A stretch of 64,000 nt of DNA from Pogona vitticeps (taxonomy: Eukaryota; Chordata; Lepidosauria; Squamata; Agamidae). Under the pieces are notes generated by a model. That model searched no databases, was not told the DNA's origin, and worked only from the letters and a program-made list of their open reading frames with translations. A program made the translations under genes and the position numbers. The stretch lies in NCBI RefSeq assembly GCF_051106095.1, contig NC_135785.1, forward strand, positions 98,148,001 through 98,212,000, in the 5' to 3' direction. How positions within the stretch are numbered: the first letter of the stretch is position 1; the number at the start of each line of letters is the position of its first letter. Shown in pieces: positions 33,744-45,567 of this stretch.

Positions 33744-34158
33744 CAGTGCCTCGCTAGACAGTTACCCTGCATGACAATGTTTTTGCTAGACATTGGCTTT
33801 TTGTGATCACTATAGGGTTTTGCAAAATAGTGATTCCTATGGGGGAATTTTGCTGGACAATGTTTGGTCCCTGCTTCGCAAACAGATTTTCGCTAGATGA
33901 CAATTTTGACAGCTCCCTCCGCGCTAAAAAACAGGTGTTTTCGGGACCTAAGCTTTGCAAGACAGCGATTTAAACAGCTGGTCAGTGGTTCGCAAAGAAT
34001 GGTCAGTGGTTCGCTAGACAATGACGATTCTTCCCCATTGGAACACATTAAACAGGTTTCAATGCATTCCAATGGGGAAATGCTTTTCGCTAGACAATGA
34101 TTTTGCTAAACAGAGATTTCAGTGGAACGGATTATCATCATCTAGCGAGGCACCACTG
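33744..34158. mobile_element. Tigger/pogo-like MITE
   Basis: The left end 'cagtgcctcgctagac' lacks three bases of the usual CAGTGGTGCCTCGC. The right end is 'tctagcgaggcaccactg'. TA lies at 33742-33743 and 34159-34160. The body is full of 'cgctagacaatga' repeats and shares 'ttccaatggggaaatgctttt' with its relatives. No transposase is present. Confidence 0.85.
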
Positions 34159-34160
34159 TA

Positions 34161-35984
34161 TGCTTAAGATGTGAAAAACTTGCAATCTTAATCTTGTACA
34201 GAATGCAAATCACTGAGCATGTATTCACAAGCATTGTGTTCCTTTTTTTTTTTGTAGTACCAACAGTAAGTACTGTACCATTAGGCAGAATGATGGGTGT
34301 GCCTCAAGCAACAGAGTTTTGGAGAGGGGGCATTTCAAGGACTGTCCCTACTAATCTTCCATTGTTGAAGAATAACTGTCTGTAATGCACGGTTAATTTT
34401 AATGTTTCAACCTGGCTTGATGCTATTTATCCCATAGTCAGTACCGAAGTAGGATTCAAACAACAATCTAATTGGCATGTATTGGGGGGGCATTTTTAGA
34501 CAGCAAAGTATCTTGGGTGGGCCTTGCTTTCTTCATCCTCAGCCATTCAAATAAATATCCACTCTTGTTGCTCCACCTGAGGGCCCTTCTCAAAATAATG
34601 TAAATTCTGCAGGCCTCAAGATGAGCCACCCATCCTCTGCCACACTGAGGAAGAATAGGAGACAGGGGAGAGTTTGAAAAGGTTCCTTTTTTTGGATACA
34701 GCTTACCAAATGTCATAATAAGAATGACTAAATGCTCTCTAGAGCACTTAGGCTGCCTAGTCTAACTAGCGAGTACAATTTTGGCTGTAGTAAGGAGAAA
34801 GTCTAGGAGGCATTTCAGAGAAATAATCTGCACATAAAAGAATGTGCATGCTTTAACATGTGAGGATTAACAATTCTTTAAAAAATGTCCAGTTGGAAAA
34901 ATATGTATATTTTAGTCCATGGGGGAAACGTGTAAGTTTGGCGAAATACATAAATAAATGTGAATATTAGGAAACAGAAGGGTTTTTTTAAATGCACAAA
35001 TTTTTAAGGCACCCCACCTCTTCCCCAAGCCTCACAACCTCATCTAAAAGAGAGCTGAGAAGAAAATGCACATGAGATTCAGAAAAATGTAAGAACTGAA
35101 GACTGAAGAATTTCACATCCTTATCCAATGATAGGAGAAGGAAAGAAACAATGTATTTTTATCTCCTCTATTGGCATTTGGCTAGGTTGTGGCACACTTC
35201 TCGAATGTTCAGTTAATGCCCCCCTTTTTTTTGCACACCTGCATCATGAGCTGTACACTGGAACTGGTTGAGAATTTATCGGGAGCCAAGAAAGAAAAGG
35301 CAAAGACATTCTTATAACATCAGGTTTTATTGAACTGAATGGAATAAGAGAAAGGTAAGTAGTAGTATTTGCTGTCCATCATTGGTAGTCTTCTAGTAAC
35401 AACAACAGTTGTCACCACAGCCACAGTAGAATCATTTTTATTCTGCTTGTTGGCTAAAAGGACAATATGTACAAGTACATTCCAGAGCAACATAAAAGTA
35501 TTAGTGGCAGGGTATTTCTTGCCATCAGTCTTACAATTTTTTATTTAAAAATGAGATGACAATAAGGAAAAACAAATGAGGACAGTGGAGGAATTTAGAT
35601 TTGTTTCCCCACTAGATAAGGCGATACCTTTTAATTGGACCAGTTTGTGCTGATGCGAGAGCTTGCTGCACCTTGTCATCAAGAGGGATTGTTTATTCAA
35701 AACTATCAGGTTGTCTACTTTGACAGCTTTGTGATATGCCAAAAGCTCTGGCAGGCTTAAAACATCATAGCTGAACATCTCCCCAGAGTTTGCTTACTGA
35801 GTGCTGCAAAAGACAGAAGACTGCTAGGCATCCCAGAATATACTAGCTGTTTTCCACAGAAAAGCATGGCATCTGTAAATGAGTCATTGCATTAAAGAGG
35901 CAAACAGGACATCAGATAAGACTTTCTGAAACTAGAGCTACATATTTCATGAGACCAGAGGCTGCCTATAAAGTAGTACTCTGA
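34161..35984. other. AT-rich unique DNA
   Basis: A T-run at 34240-34253. No gene was recognised. An 82-codon minus frame at 34468-34716 has no domain. Confidence 0.4.
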
Positions 35985-36462
35985 TCATAAGAACATAAGA
36001 AGAGCCCTGCTGGATCAGACCAAGGGCCCATCTAGTCCAGCTTCCTGTATCTCACAGTGGCTGCACCAGATGCCTCTGGGAGCACATGAGGCAACTAGAC
36101 AGCCTCTCCCCCAATACCCCTCCCCTACATCTGGCATTTTGAGGTACCTTCCTTTTAAGCCTGGTGATGATATATCCCAATCATGGCTTGTAACCTGCAA
36201 TGGACTTCTCCTGCAGGAATCTGTCCAATCCCCTTTTAAAGGCATCTAGGCCAGATGCCATCACCATATCCTGTGGCAAGGAGTTCCGTTCCACAGACTA
36301 ACAACACGCTGGGTAAAGAAATATTTTCTTTTGTCTGTTCTCATTCTCCCAACCCTCAATTGGAGTGGATGTCCCCTGGTTCTGGTATTGCATGAGAGGG
36401 AAAAGAGGTTTCCTCTCTCCACTTTATCCATCCCCTGCATAATTGTATATGTATCCAGTGAA
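35985..36462 (-). repeat. CR1 LINE 3' UTR region
   Basis: The plus text 'agaacataagaagagccctgctggatcagacc', 'gggcccatctagtccagc', 'tgtccaatccccttttaaaggcatc', 'ccatcaccatatcctgtggcaaggagttccgttccacag', and 'gtaaagaaatattttcttttgtctgttct' is the well-known reverse complement of a reptile CR1 3' region. It is long and clear, with no ORF. Confidence 0.88.
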
Positions 36463-37897
36463 AAAGGGCAGCTGTGAATTGCTGCTAATGGCTGCTTATA
36501 CCTTCCACTGTGTGTCAGTCATTTGAGCTGGTGTGGAACTCAGGCAGACAAGCAGAAACTCATTAACCAGGGGCATTTGGTTCTGTAATGTATGCCATTG
36601 CCCTTAATGCCAGTAAAACTAAGCAACAGGATTCTGGCCTGTTCATGATAGGCAGAAATAAAGGGCTACTTTCATTGAGATTGTCAAATCCCACTAAATT
36701 CCTTACATATGTTGATGATAGTATATTCTTTTTTTCTGGGTGTGAGACAATCTGAAAGTTTGTACTAAAAGCTAGACTGGAGAAATCCAGCCTGGAAAAT
36801 CCACGCCCACACGTACCTAAAGTTAGTTGACTCTCTCAAAGCAGCCAGAAAAAAAATCTCTTCATCCCTCCCAGTAACATTACATTTCCCAGCCAAACAA
36901 TTAATGATTTACTCCACCCTCATAACAAGAAAAATCTACTCTCTGAACCATCACATCAGTGTCTTATGGTGATGCCAACTAGTTCATGCTTCTTTTGTTT
37001 TAGCTAGGATAGGATCATTGCAAAACAGATTGTATGTACTATATGGGAAATGTTTGAGACCAATATCCCCTGAAAGGAGTGACAAAATATTTTCAATGCA
37101 AGTCTGGTTCCTAGGTTCCTGTAGTATTTTCTGGCCATCTTCATTTTATTTCTAAGCAGGCACCTCACTTAACTTTAGAATGCACCATTCCATTCAGGTG
37201 GAACAAGTATTTGACGAGTTTATGGATTATTTCTGCAAAACTAATTTCACTCCAAAACTCTACTGAACATTTATATGGCTTGAGGTCAGGCATCTTCCAA
37301 ACACCTAAGCTTCTCTGCTTTTCTTTCTTTCTGTCAGTATTTTGGCAGAGTACTGTAATTTTTTTTTTGGGGCTTCCACCAAAAAAAAAAGTTAACAGGC
37401 TTACCTCAAAACAAATTGTACTGTAGGCAATGGATGAAAGAAGTTAGCTTTGTCCTGGAGGTCTTCAATCTCATCCTATCCTAGGGACAGGATCAGGGGC
37501 TGAGAGGGCAGCAGATTTAGTGGGTCCACATTTTCTTCATTTTGACCTACCCCCATAACACCACTGTGCCCTTTCCCCCACTTCCTGAGGTAGGTGTTCC
37601 TAGTTGGCAGACAGAAGGCCCCTGTGGAGAAATGGAAGGGACCAGAAGGGGTTGGTTATTGCTGGTACTTCCCCTCTCAGATGGCAACTTTCCTGAAGAC
37701 ATCAGAGAGGGAGACCTGTTCCTTCCTCTGTCTCCCTGGGATGCACTTCCAGGATCATAGAATTCAACCCTCAACTAAGTTTGCTTTTGAAATGTCGGCC
37801 TTTCAAAAGTAGTGTACAGTGAAACTGATAATTTGCCAATTTTCTAAATTCTCTCTCCCATGTAAAAACTTTGAATCAAAAGCTAACTGAAAACAAT
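36463..37897. other. Unique DNA, nothing recognised
   Basis: Poly-A/T runs at 37360-37370 and 37380-37390. No exon or RNA gene is recognised. Confidence 0.4.
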
Positions 37898-37899
37898 AT

Positions 37900-37990
<91 letters not shown>

Positions 37991-38046
37991 TACATACACT
38001 GCCCAGCTAGAATGTGTCTACTCTGGGTGCTTTATATATAATACAA
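37898..38046 (-). repeat. CR1/L2 LINE 3' tail with expanded (TTTA)n
   Basis: A (TTTA)n array of about 93 bases is followed by 'tacatacactgcccagctagaatgtgtctactctgggtgctttatata'. That is the minus-strand LINE terminal hairpin (cacccagagtag..ctgggcagtg). Only the last 60 bases or so of the LINE remain. Confidence 0.75.
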
Positions 38047-38524
38047 AATTCTCATACATTGTAGATAGGGATTGGGAAATCTATCTGCTACACATTTCTT
38101 CATGATTGAATTGATTAGACAATCTTGAGCGAAAACAAAGTGCAACCCTTGGACAAATCTGTCAGTTTCATTTTTATTCTTATTGAGATTCTATGAATTT
38201 TTGTGCATTGTGGATGGTAACAAAGTTCTCACCCATTCCAATTTCTGGCCAGCATTTCTTCTATTGCAGCAACATACTACTAACTGAATTCCTTAAAAAA
38301 AAAAAAAAAAAAACCAAAATACCGACTAAACCTCTCTGATTTATGAATGTGCTTCTGTACCCATGATTCAAAATGCTTAGAAATAGCTTGATATCGCTAC
38401 ATGCCTTTGTTGCCAGCAAGAAGAAGGATGCCAAGCTTTACATAGAAAAAGGAGAGCCTGAATGTTGACAACAATAGCGGCAGCAGTCAAGATGGTCTAC
38501 AGGATACCCTCTTGTGCTCATTAC
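38047..38524. other. Unique DNA
   Basis: An A-run at 38295-38314. Nothing else is recognised. Confidence 0.4.
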
Positions 38525-38917
38525 TAGAGATGGGGGTATTCATATTTGTATATGAATATGAATATCCCTGTGCAACTGGACTTAAAAAGGGTCTGACCCT
38601 GGGGCTGGACCATCCATGCATGCGTTCGGCAGCAGTTTCAGCCTTGCTCATCCTTCCAATCACTCCTGGAATGCTGCTCTCTTCCCGCTCAGCTGGCCAC
38701 TCCAGGCGAAGGGGAGGGAAGATGAGTCTCCCTGCAGGGCTGCCAAGTGGCCTACCAAGTGTGAAGAGAGCAGCACTCCGGAAGTGATTGGAAGGATGAG
38801 CAAGGCTGCTGCCACTGGCAGACGTGTGAGTGGATGGTCCAGCCTAGGGGCCCTCGTTAAGTCCAGCTGTGTGCAGATATTTGTATTTCTATACAAATAC
38901 AAATACCACCATCTCTA
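38525..38917. mobile_element. Ac-like hAT MITE, full-length imperfect palindrome
   Basis: It starts TAGAGATGGGGGTATTCATA and ends with the complement 'aaataccaccatctcta'. The arms pair over most of 393 bases: 'gtgcaactggactt' with 'aagtccagctgtgtgc', 'gctcatccttccaatcactcc' with 'gtgattggaaggatgagc', and 'gctgctctcttc' with 'gaagagagcagc'. The duplication is ctcattac (38517-38524) against ctcactac (38918-38925), 7 of 8. TAGRGATG-type ends are typical of Ac-group hAT elements. No transposase is present. Confidence 0.87.
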
Positions 38918-40724
38918 CTCACTACCTTTCACAAAGTGACACCAAGCAGGAAAAATTCCAGAAACTGACTTCTTTTTTTTTACCAGCTACTTCTCACCCA
39001 CACACAAAGCAACTGTCAGGGCTATTTTTCAATAAATGTGAATCTCCCCCAGAGATTTCCATCTCCTCACAGCACAAACATGAGCTCTTCCACCCTAAGT
39101 GATGGAAAAATGTCCCTTAACTCAGAATCTTTCCTGGCAGTCATTTCCTATGCCCCCTACAAAATAACAAACTGTATCGCTTCTTTTACATCCAAGTCTA
39201 AAAAACAACAGCAACAAAAAAAAACAACTGCTCCAAAACAAAACCATTTCCTAAGAACTGTTCACAACCACACAACAAAATCAAGAATTGATCCCTCTGC
39301 TACCACCATGTCACAATATCAGGTTAAGCTCTCCTTAATAGCCGCTCATCCACAATACCCTTTTTTTGTCTTGAGATGGAGAAATAAAGGAAAATGTAAG
39401 GGAGAGGTTCTATCAAACTTTATCAATAACTGCTCCTTCACTCTCAGCACTCAGCTTTCTTTAGGCTGTTGGTACTTCTAGGAAGCTTAACTCAAACAGT
39501 GGTACTGCCACTGCCACCCTTTACCAGATATTCAGTAGCATAACAAGGCAGGACACTGCATTCAGTACCTTGAATCCTCTGTGTCCCAAAATCCAATCAA
39601 CAGCTGGAAAGGAATTTTATGTTTTTTATTTAAAAGAAAAGAACAAATCAGTTAAAATAGCAAAAAAAGGTGAAAATCCCACTCAGTTACTCAAAATGAG
39701 TTTCTCAGTAGAATTCAGCCAAATACTGTAAAAATTCAAGACAATTCCAAAGTTCACAACAGAACATAAGAACATCTATCTACCCTATTCTATACTCAGA
39801 CTAATAGAGTAGACTACAGTGGCTTAGGCTGACTCATGAGTTGCAGGGAGGCAGATGGCCCCTCCCTCAATGGCCATTTTGGGCAGCATGCTGCCAGTAA
39901 CAATTAATTACCTTTAATTCTTGATAATCCCTTTAATCTATTATCAAGACAATGGGTAACGTTCTCAACTTTCTCCTTCCTAAATCTAACATTTGCATCT
40001 TCTTGAGGCGCAGGAGGGAACTCCTGATCCAAAATATACATAAGAGAGAATGCTTTGATATGTAGAGAATATGAAAGCATTAGCCAAGTCCAATTTGAAG
40101 TATTTCTAATGGCAGATAACATAGGAATGTAAACTTCTTCTTTGAGGAGTTTTGGATAGGAAAGCAAGGCACAATTTTTTCTTTCACGTGCTGACTTTTC
40201 CATTTGTCCTTCCAGCTTGCCTTGGTTGATAAGGTAAATGACTGATAAAAACAATATTTTCCATATTTCAATTATCCCCAGTACTTGATCCCTTTACAAT
40301 AGGTCACATAAATGTTATATGTTATACTGCATTGAGAATTTGAGTATTATATTCATTATATTGCCCATTTCTGTGGTGTATATATTTTATGTTTTATTTT
40401 GTTGTAAACTGTTTTGAAATGTTCAAATCTAAGTGGCTTATAAATACCTATAAATTATTGTTGTTAATAATTATAATGCCTTCTTGCGTGGATACCCTAA
40501 ACGTGAGGTTTAACTGTGTCAGAGAAGCAACAAAAAAGAAAAAAAGAGAAAAAACAAAAAGAAAAAAGAAAAAGAAAAAACAAAAGAAAAAACAAAGAAA
40601 AGTAAAAAAAAAGACTTGGAACAGCAGCTATGAAGGAACTAGAATAGATTCTTAAATACACATGAGTGTCACTAGAGATCAAAGCCAAGAACCTCCATAT
40701 TAAGATATTACCAATTACTGTATT
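38918..40724. other. Unique DNA with A-rich runs
   Basis: At 40529-40612 there is an almost pure A/G (mainly A) stretch, giving a meaningless Lys-rich frame. No gene was recognised. Confidence 0.45.
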
Positions 40725-41052
40725 ATTATTTATTTAACATATTTTTACCCCACCTTTTTCCTTAAAAAGGACTCAAGGCAGCTTACATAATTAAAAAGAC
40801 ATTTAAATACTAAAACAGTAAGTATACAAAATATTAAAAAGAACTAAACAAATATTGTATTTAAAACAGTAAATAAAATCAATAGTAAAAACACATTTGA
40901 AGCAATAAGGCATAACATTTTAAAAAAATTACTTCAGCAGCCAGTCAATAAGGGAAAGGCTGCCTGAAGAGAAAGGTCTTCACAAGTGTGCAGAAGGTCA
41001 GCAAAGATGGGGCCAGTCTGGCCTGCAGAAGGCAGCTAGGAAAGGCAAAGAC
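40725..41052 (-). repeat. CR1/L2-type LINE 3' fragment
   Basis: 'ttatttatttaacatatttttaccccacctttttcc' followed by 'ggactcaaggcagcttacata' is the minus-strand LINE terminal region. Further right, 'ggctgcctgaagagaaaggtcttcac' and 'agcaaagatggggccagtctg' correspond to the end of the ORF (FRRxLKTFLFRQAF-type on the minus strand). Confidence 0.75.
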
Positions 41053-41054
41053 TT

Positions 41055-41130
41055 CACATAAGATGGGTTGATTCAGTAAAGGAAGTCACAGCTTTTACTT
41101 TGCAAGAGATGAGAAGGATCCTTGACCCAG
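41055..41130 (+). repeat. Bov-B/RTE 3' fragment
   Basis: 'ataagatgggttgattcagtaaaggaagtcacagc' with 'ttgcaagagatgag' is the Bov-B ORF end (RWxDSxxEATxxxLxKL on the coding strand). The same part is seen at 1560-1625. Confidence 0.7.
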
Positions 41131-42474
41131 TCATTTGGACCCAGTTCAAGAAGGGTGATTTACTGAACCACTGGTATATTAACATTTATTAAGTGGAAAA
41201 TCAGTAAGAAGACCTAAGATATTCATATTTGACTTTTAAAAAAGAGAATACATATAAAAAAATACAGGGATTGGTGAGGAGGAGAGTGGCAGAGAAAGTC
41301 AAGAGGGCCAAGTTTCTCCAAAATGTTTAGGGGTTACTTACAACACAGCAGCCTAAATCCTGCTAATGATGTCTGCTGGTGCAACTTTCAGCAGTGAATT
41401 GCTGTGAATTAGGAAGTGCATGTAGACATTTCCTGCGATACATCAATCGCACAACTCAGTGAGCAACAAAAGGGCCTACTTTGACTTCTTAAGCAACCAT
41501 AATTTGTAACAAAATCTTAGTCACCAGTTTGGCCAGCAAGCAGCATCAAGGTGGCTATTAAAAAAATAGATGACTTTCCTCAGGTCGTACCCAACAGAGA
41601 GAATAAAAAGGAGCACGAAACTGCACACATACAAAAATCAAGCAGCAACATTTTCGGGGGAGGATTTTGAAGGCCATGTTGCTAATAATTTTAAGTGTTG
41701 AACTACTAGATAACAAAGGAGATAAACATCAGTCCCCAAACTTATCTTAAGGGCCCCCCACATTTTATCAGTGGTGTGTCTTCAGGGCCATGCAGTGTGG
41801 CAGGCACCATCTTGCTTGCACTCTTTCCTCTCAGGTCTCAACATGTTGTGGTGAACTGCTCCCACCCTAGATTCTAAATTGGCCAGCAAGAATGGCTGAT
41901 GGGCAAGACTGGAGGTATTGGGATGTCACATCTGGACTTCTGGGTTTTTTTTTTTAACTGTTGCTGTCCACCCCCAGTTCTCTTCACCTTGGACTTTCTC
42001 CCACCCATCTTTTATTTGGAATTTTTAAAGTGTTGATTAACAAGTAGATACTGGAGAATATGTAGTCAATAAAGAGTTAAGCATATGTTCTTGAGATTCG
42101 CTTCATGGGTGGTGGTGGTTAGAAGCATGGGAATAGATCCAGGTAGTGGTGGTTGGGTGCTATAGGTGCAGAATGCCCTTTGGGGCTGAGCCCCTTTATG
42201 GGGCAGGGGGCATGGAGGTCTTGTACACACGCAGCTTGGAGGCTGTTGAGCACTGTTGCTCCCTGGGGGACAGGTAGAGTCACAAAGTGGCTTATGTCAA
42301 AGTGGTTAACCCTGTCTCTGTCTCCCTAGTCTGCACCAGGATCGGTGGCTGATGGGGATCTGTGCTTTATGCTAGAACCAGGGGCTATTGGAGCTGTAAC
42401 CAATAAAGTTGTGACCAACTTTTATACCGAAACAGGCTGTGTGTATGGTTATTTGCTCTCCAGCCCCAGGACCA
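41131..42474. other. Unique DNA, nothing recognised
   Basis: No coding exon was found. A weak hAT-like start 'cagtccccaaacttatcttaagg' occurs at 41730 without a partner end. Confidence 0.4.
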
Positions 42475-42915
42475 TCATCAGGCTTACTGACAAAGGAGAA
42501 GCAAAGGAAGATAGCAAGACTTCAGAGAAACTAAACGACTTCTTTACTGCTATCTTAAAAGATGGATGGTAGATAAACTCTTCCTAAACTAATGTTCTGA
42601 GGAAGCAGATCTGGGGAGCTGAAGCAAATAACGGTAACAAGAGATGAGGTTTTAGACCTTACTGACAAGTACCCATCTATGAGTTCCGAAAGAACTCAAA
42701 TGTGAGGCTGCTAATCTTCTTTCCTATGGTATAGTCCTTAAGATCAGCCTCTGTTCTGGAAGACTGGAAAGGAGTCAGCATACTACAATTAAAAAAAAAA
42801 AAGATATCCAGAAGGATCCAGGAAAATACAGGCCAGTTAGCTTGATTTCTGTCCTGAGTAAACTGGTGGACAAACCTATTACAGATAAAGTTATCAAGCA
42901 TTTAGAACAGGAACG
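42475..42915 (+). repeat. CR1 LINE reverse-transcriptase fragment
   Basis: KTSEKLNDFFTAI (42515-42560) is the conserved 'ExLNxFFAxVF' block ahead of the CR1 RT. 'aacaagagatgaggttttagaccttactgacaa', 'gaaagaactcaaatgtgaggctgctaatcttctt', and DWKGVSILQL with YRPVSLISVLSKLVDK (42760-42870) follow in the CR1 order, with an A-run inserted at 42790. It ends abruptly after LEQER. It may extend left to about 42345. Confidence 0.82.
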
Positions 42916-44414
42916 GGCAAAGTACATCTGTGCAGCGTTTGCCACAAGGGGAAGGGAATGTTGGACCTACTTTGGCCTTTGGCCTGCTCTAGCAACATTG
43001 TTTTCATGTTCCTACAAACTGTACATAGCTATTGCTTGACATTTTTAGATTTTCAGCTCATTTCCATTTAGGAAATACAATTATTCCTGCCAAGTCACAG
43101 AGATAGTGGTTGCTAATGTTAGGCAAATCTAACTTACATAATTCAGAGTGAAATAATCAAAGTGGCGTCAGATTTCAGGTACAGTATGTGTGTGCATGTG
43201 TGGGTGGGTGTTTGCATCCAAGAGTTTTTTTTTAATAAAAAGCAAATCTTAACTGGCAGAATCCTTTTTCTTTCCCCCCACCCCACCCCAAGCCATTACT
43301 CTGGTTTCATCAATTATGCTAACCTTACTTTGTTGCTTCTCACATGTTATTGTGCAAGACTGCCAGCCAGATTTTTGAAAATCTGCAAAAAGTTAATGTT
43401 TAATAGCCCACACCGGAGTGTTGTTTGATGTTTACACTCCTTTGACTAACCTAATTTGTAGAAGGAATTGAAGTTATATAAGACCCTGGGCTGGCAATGA
43501 ATTACTGCTAACTGTTGCCCAGAAACCATCATCTTATTTAGCCCAACATGCTTTGGAATAAACCGTTTCAATTTTGTATTCTTTTTTTCCTCACTGACAG
43601 GCAGTATTAACACCTACCCAAGCTGCTTCCAACACCTATTCTTGTTTGGATTGTGGTTGTTCCACCTTGGTGCTCAAGCATCTTCTGCGAGGGCCCAAGC
43701 CTCCGGGTTCAAGGAAAGTTGCACATTCTCTCTAAGCTGATGACAAGTTTGCGGCAAGTAATCTAATAAACTGGGTTGACCTGAAACCAAAAATAATGGT
43801 CTAAAGGGAAGAGAGAAGGTTAAAAGGTCATTAACAGGTATTTTAAAGCCCCTCTTCCCATAAAATACTGTAGTTGGGTGTATCTACAACTCTTTTTTTT
43901 TTTTTTTGAGGGGGAAAAAATAACAGCTGAAAGAATATTTACCATGTTTATTTTAAGGAGCCAAGCCATAAAACCAGACAATTATGTTTTCATTTTGTGT
44001 TAATTATAATGAATTCTACCCACACATATTGAATGTAGCTACTGCAGAAGTAGGAAGGTGAGTAGCAAGTGGGCTTATAATACAGTATAAACCTCTTAGT
44101 TGACTTGAAAATTAAATTCAGGTTAAATTGGGGTGGGTGGGTTAATAGTTAAATTGGTGCTAAATTGCTCTTTAAGTGTAAGTTACATGAGTACTGCCCA
44201 CCTTTTAAGGAGTAGAAATATCCCATTCATGATTTCACTTCCTGTTTTTCCTCGAAGGCAGAACTACATGGCTCTGTACTGTATCCCCACAATGTGCAAA
44301 AATATGCGCAAAGGTGTATTTGAAGCAAAAGAAAACAAACTGATTCTTCATCAGGTCACCTGAGTGCCACTATATATGGGAGGCATTTTAATATAAAGAC
44401 AAATTTATGTGGCG
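42916..44414. other. Repeat-poor AT-rich DNA, conserved non-coding candidate
   Basis: No gene or transposon is seen. The text 43430-44080 is unusually free of repeats and low-complexity drift apart from a T-run at 43893-43908. Confidence 0.35.
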
Positions 44415-44577
44415 GTGGCGGCGGTCATTGCCATCATGGCTCTCCCTCCCTTCTCAAGAGTTCTTCCCAAAATCCAGGATTCGAGGATGGGTGTTTCTCA
44501 ATGGCAATTTATGGCTCAAGTGCCCACAGAGGGGGCCCTGCATGCCACACGTGCCATAGCTTCGCCATCACTGACCT
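44415..44577 (-). mobile_element. hAT-type element fragment
   Basis: On the minus strand the right end reads CAGTGATGGCGAAGCTATGG, followed by 'cacgtgtggcatgcagggccccctctgtgggcac'. This is the start of a widespread hAT nonautonomous family (CAGTGATGGCGAACCTATGGCA). The opposite end is not clear, so it is probably truncated. Confidence 0.65.
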
Positions 44578-45236
44578 AGGGGTATGATTCCGGAATTTTA
44601 CAGAGATCTAATCCTGGGACTTGAGTTCTTTATAATTTGTATGTAAGTCAATAAAACATGACTGATATAGCCACAGAACAGAACAGAATTCAAAAGAACT
44701 GTGTTTTGGGGGTATTTTGTGCAGAGGGACTGTAATCTGAAAGACACTTTCGCTACAATCTTGTATTGGAGTAAGTCCCATTTGATGTAATGCTGAAACC
44801 TTGTTGCTTAGCATAGTATGTTGCACTAGAGCAGGCCCACTGGATCCTTAAGGATTTAATGAGCCATCTTCTCCATAAGTTCCATTGATTCAAATGGGCT
44901 TACTCTAGTGCCATTTACCACACTCAGCAACAGGATTTCAGCCAATGGGACATAATTCTGAGTGAATACATACAGGACAATGGACAACACAGTAGAAGAG
45001 CAAAACATAGTTCAAGTTTTTCAAACTTTCATTTCTGCAGCATGCAAAAATTACAGTTAATGACTGCAAGAAATACTGACGCTGCTGTAGGACTGAAACA
45101 ACACAGTATTCAGCCTGTTTCTGTTTGATGCCTCTCTGGTTTAAAACACAACTCTTCCAAACACAGAAATAGTGCAGAAAACTGAATTACAGTTAAATAA
45201 AAAGCAACCCATTTTATTAGAGATAATGATGATGAT
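44578..45236. other. Unique DNA
   Basis: No gene or clear repeat is recognised. Confidence 0.35.
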
Positions 45237-45277
45237 GCCATCTTAGAACTACAGAGCTGAAAGGGACTCTATGGATC
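45237..45277 (-). repeat. CR1-type SINE tail fragment, inverted partner of 45443-45567
   Basis: 'ccatcttagaactacagagctgaaagggac' is the reverse complement, at about 90%, of the 3' end of the SINE at 45443-45567. The two tails form an inverted repeat about 290 bases apart. Confidence 0.7.
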
Positions 45278-45442
45278 AATTATGCTTCTTCGTTTTGATT
45301 GATCATGTATGCTATCAAATTATCAATTACACATCTTGTTTGCTATTCCAAGTCCATTAAAAGATTGTTACAGATAACAAAAATTAGCTCCGATGAAAGA
45401 TGAAGCACATTTTCAGGGACATAACAAAGCAAAACTATTAAA

Positions 45443-45567
45443 TGAACTGCTGGCTAGCTCAGAGGTTTAGGTAGAGGTTGAGAGTTCAATTCCCCACTGG
45501 GCCTCCTAGCCAGGGGCTGGACTTGATGATCCATAGGGTCCCTTTCAGCTCTGCAGTTCTAAGATGG
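45443..45567 (+). repeat. tRNA-headed SINE with CR1 tail
   Basis: The head 'ctggctagctcagaggttta' is an A-box region and 'gagagttcaattcccc' a B box. The tail 'gggctggacttgatgatccatagggtccctttcagctctgcagttctaag' is the CR1 3' end, so the SINE is moved by CR1 machinery. About 125 bases. Confidence 0.82.

Noticed and set aside
40497-40688. Lys-rich and Phe-rich frames
   Set aside because: Translation of an A/G homopurine run.
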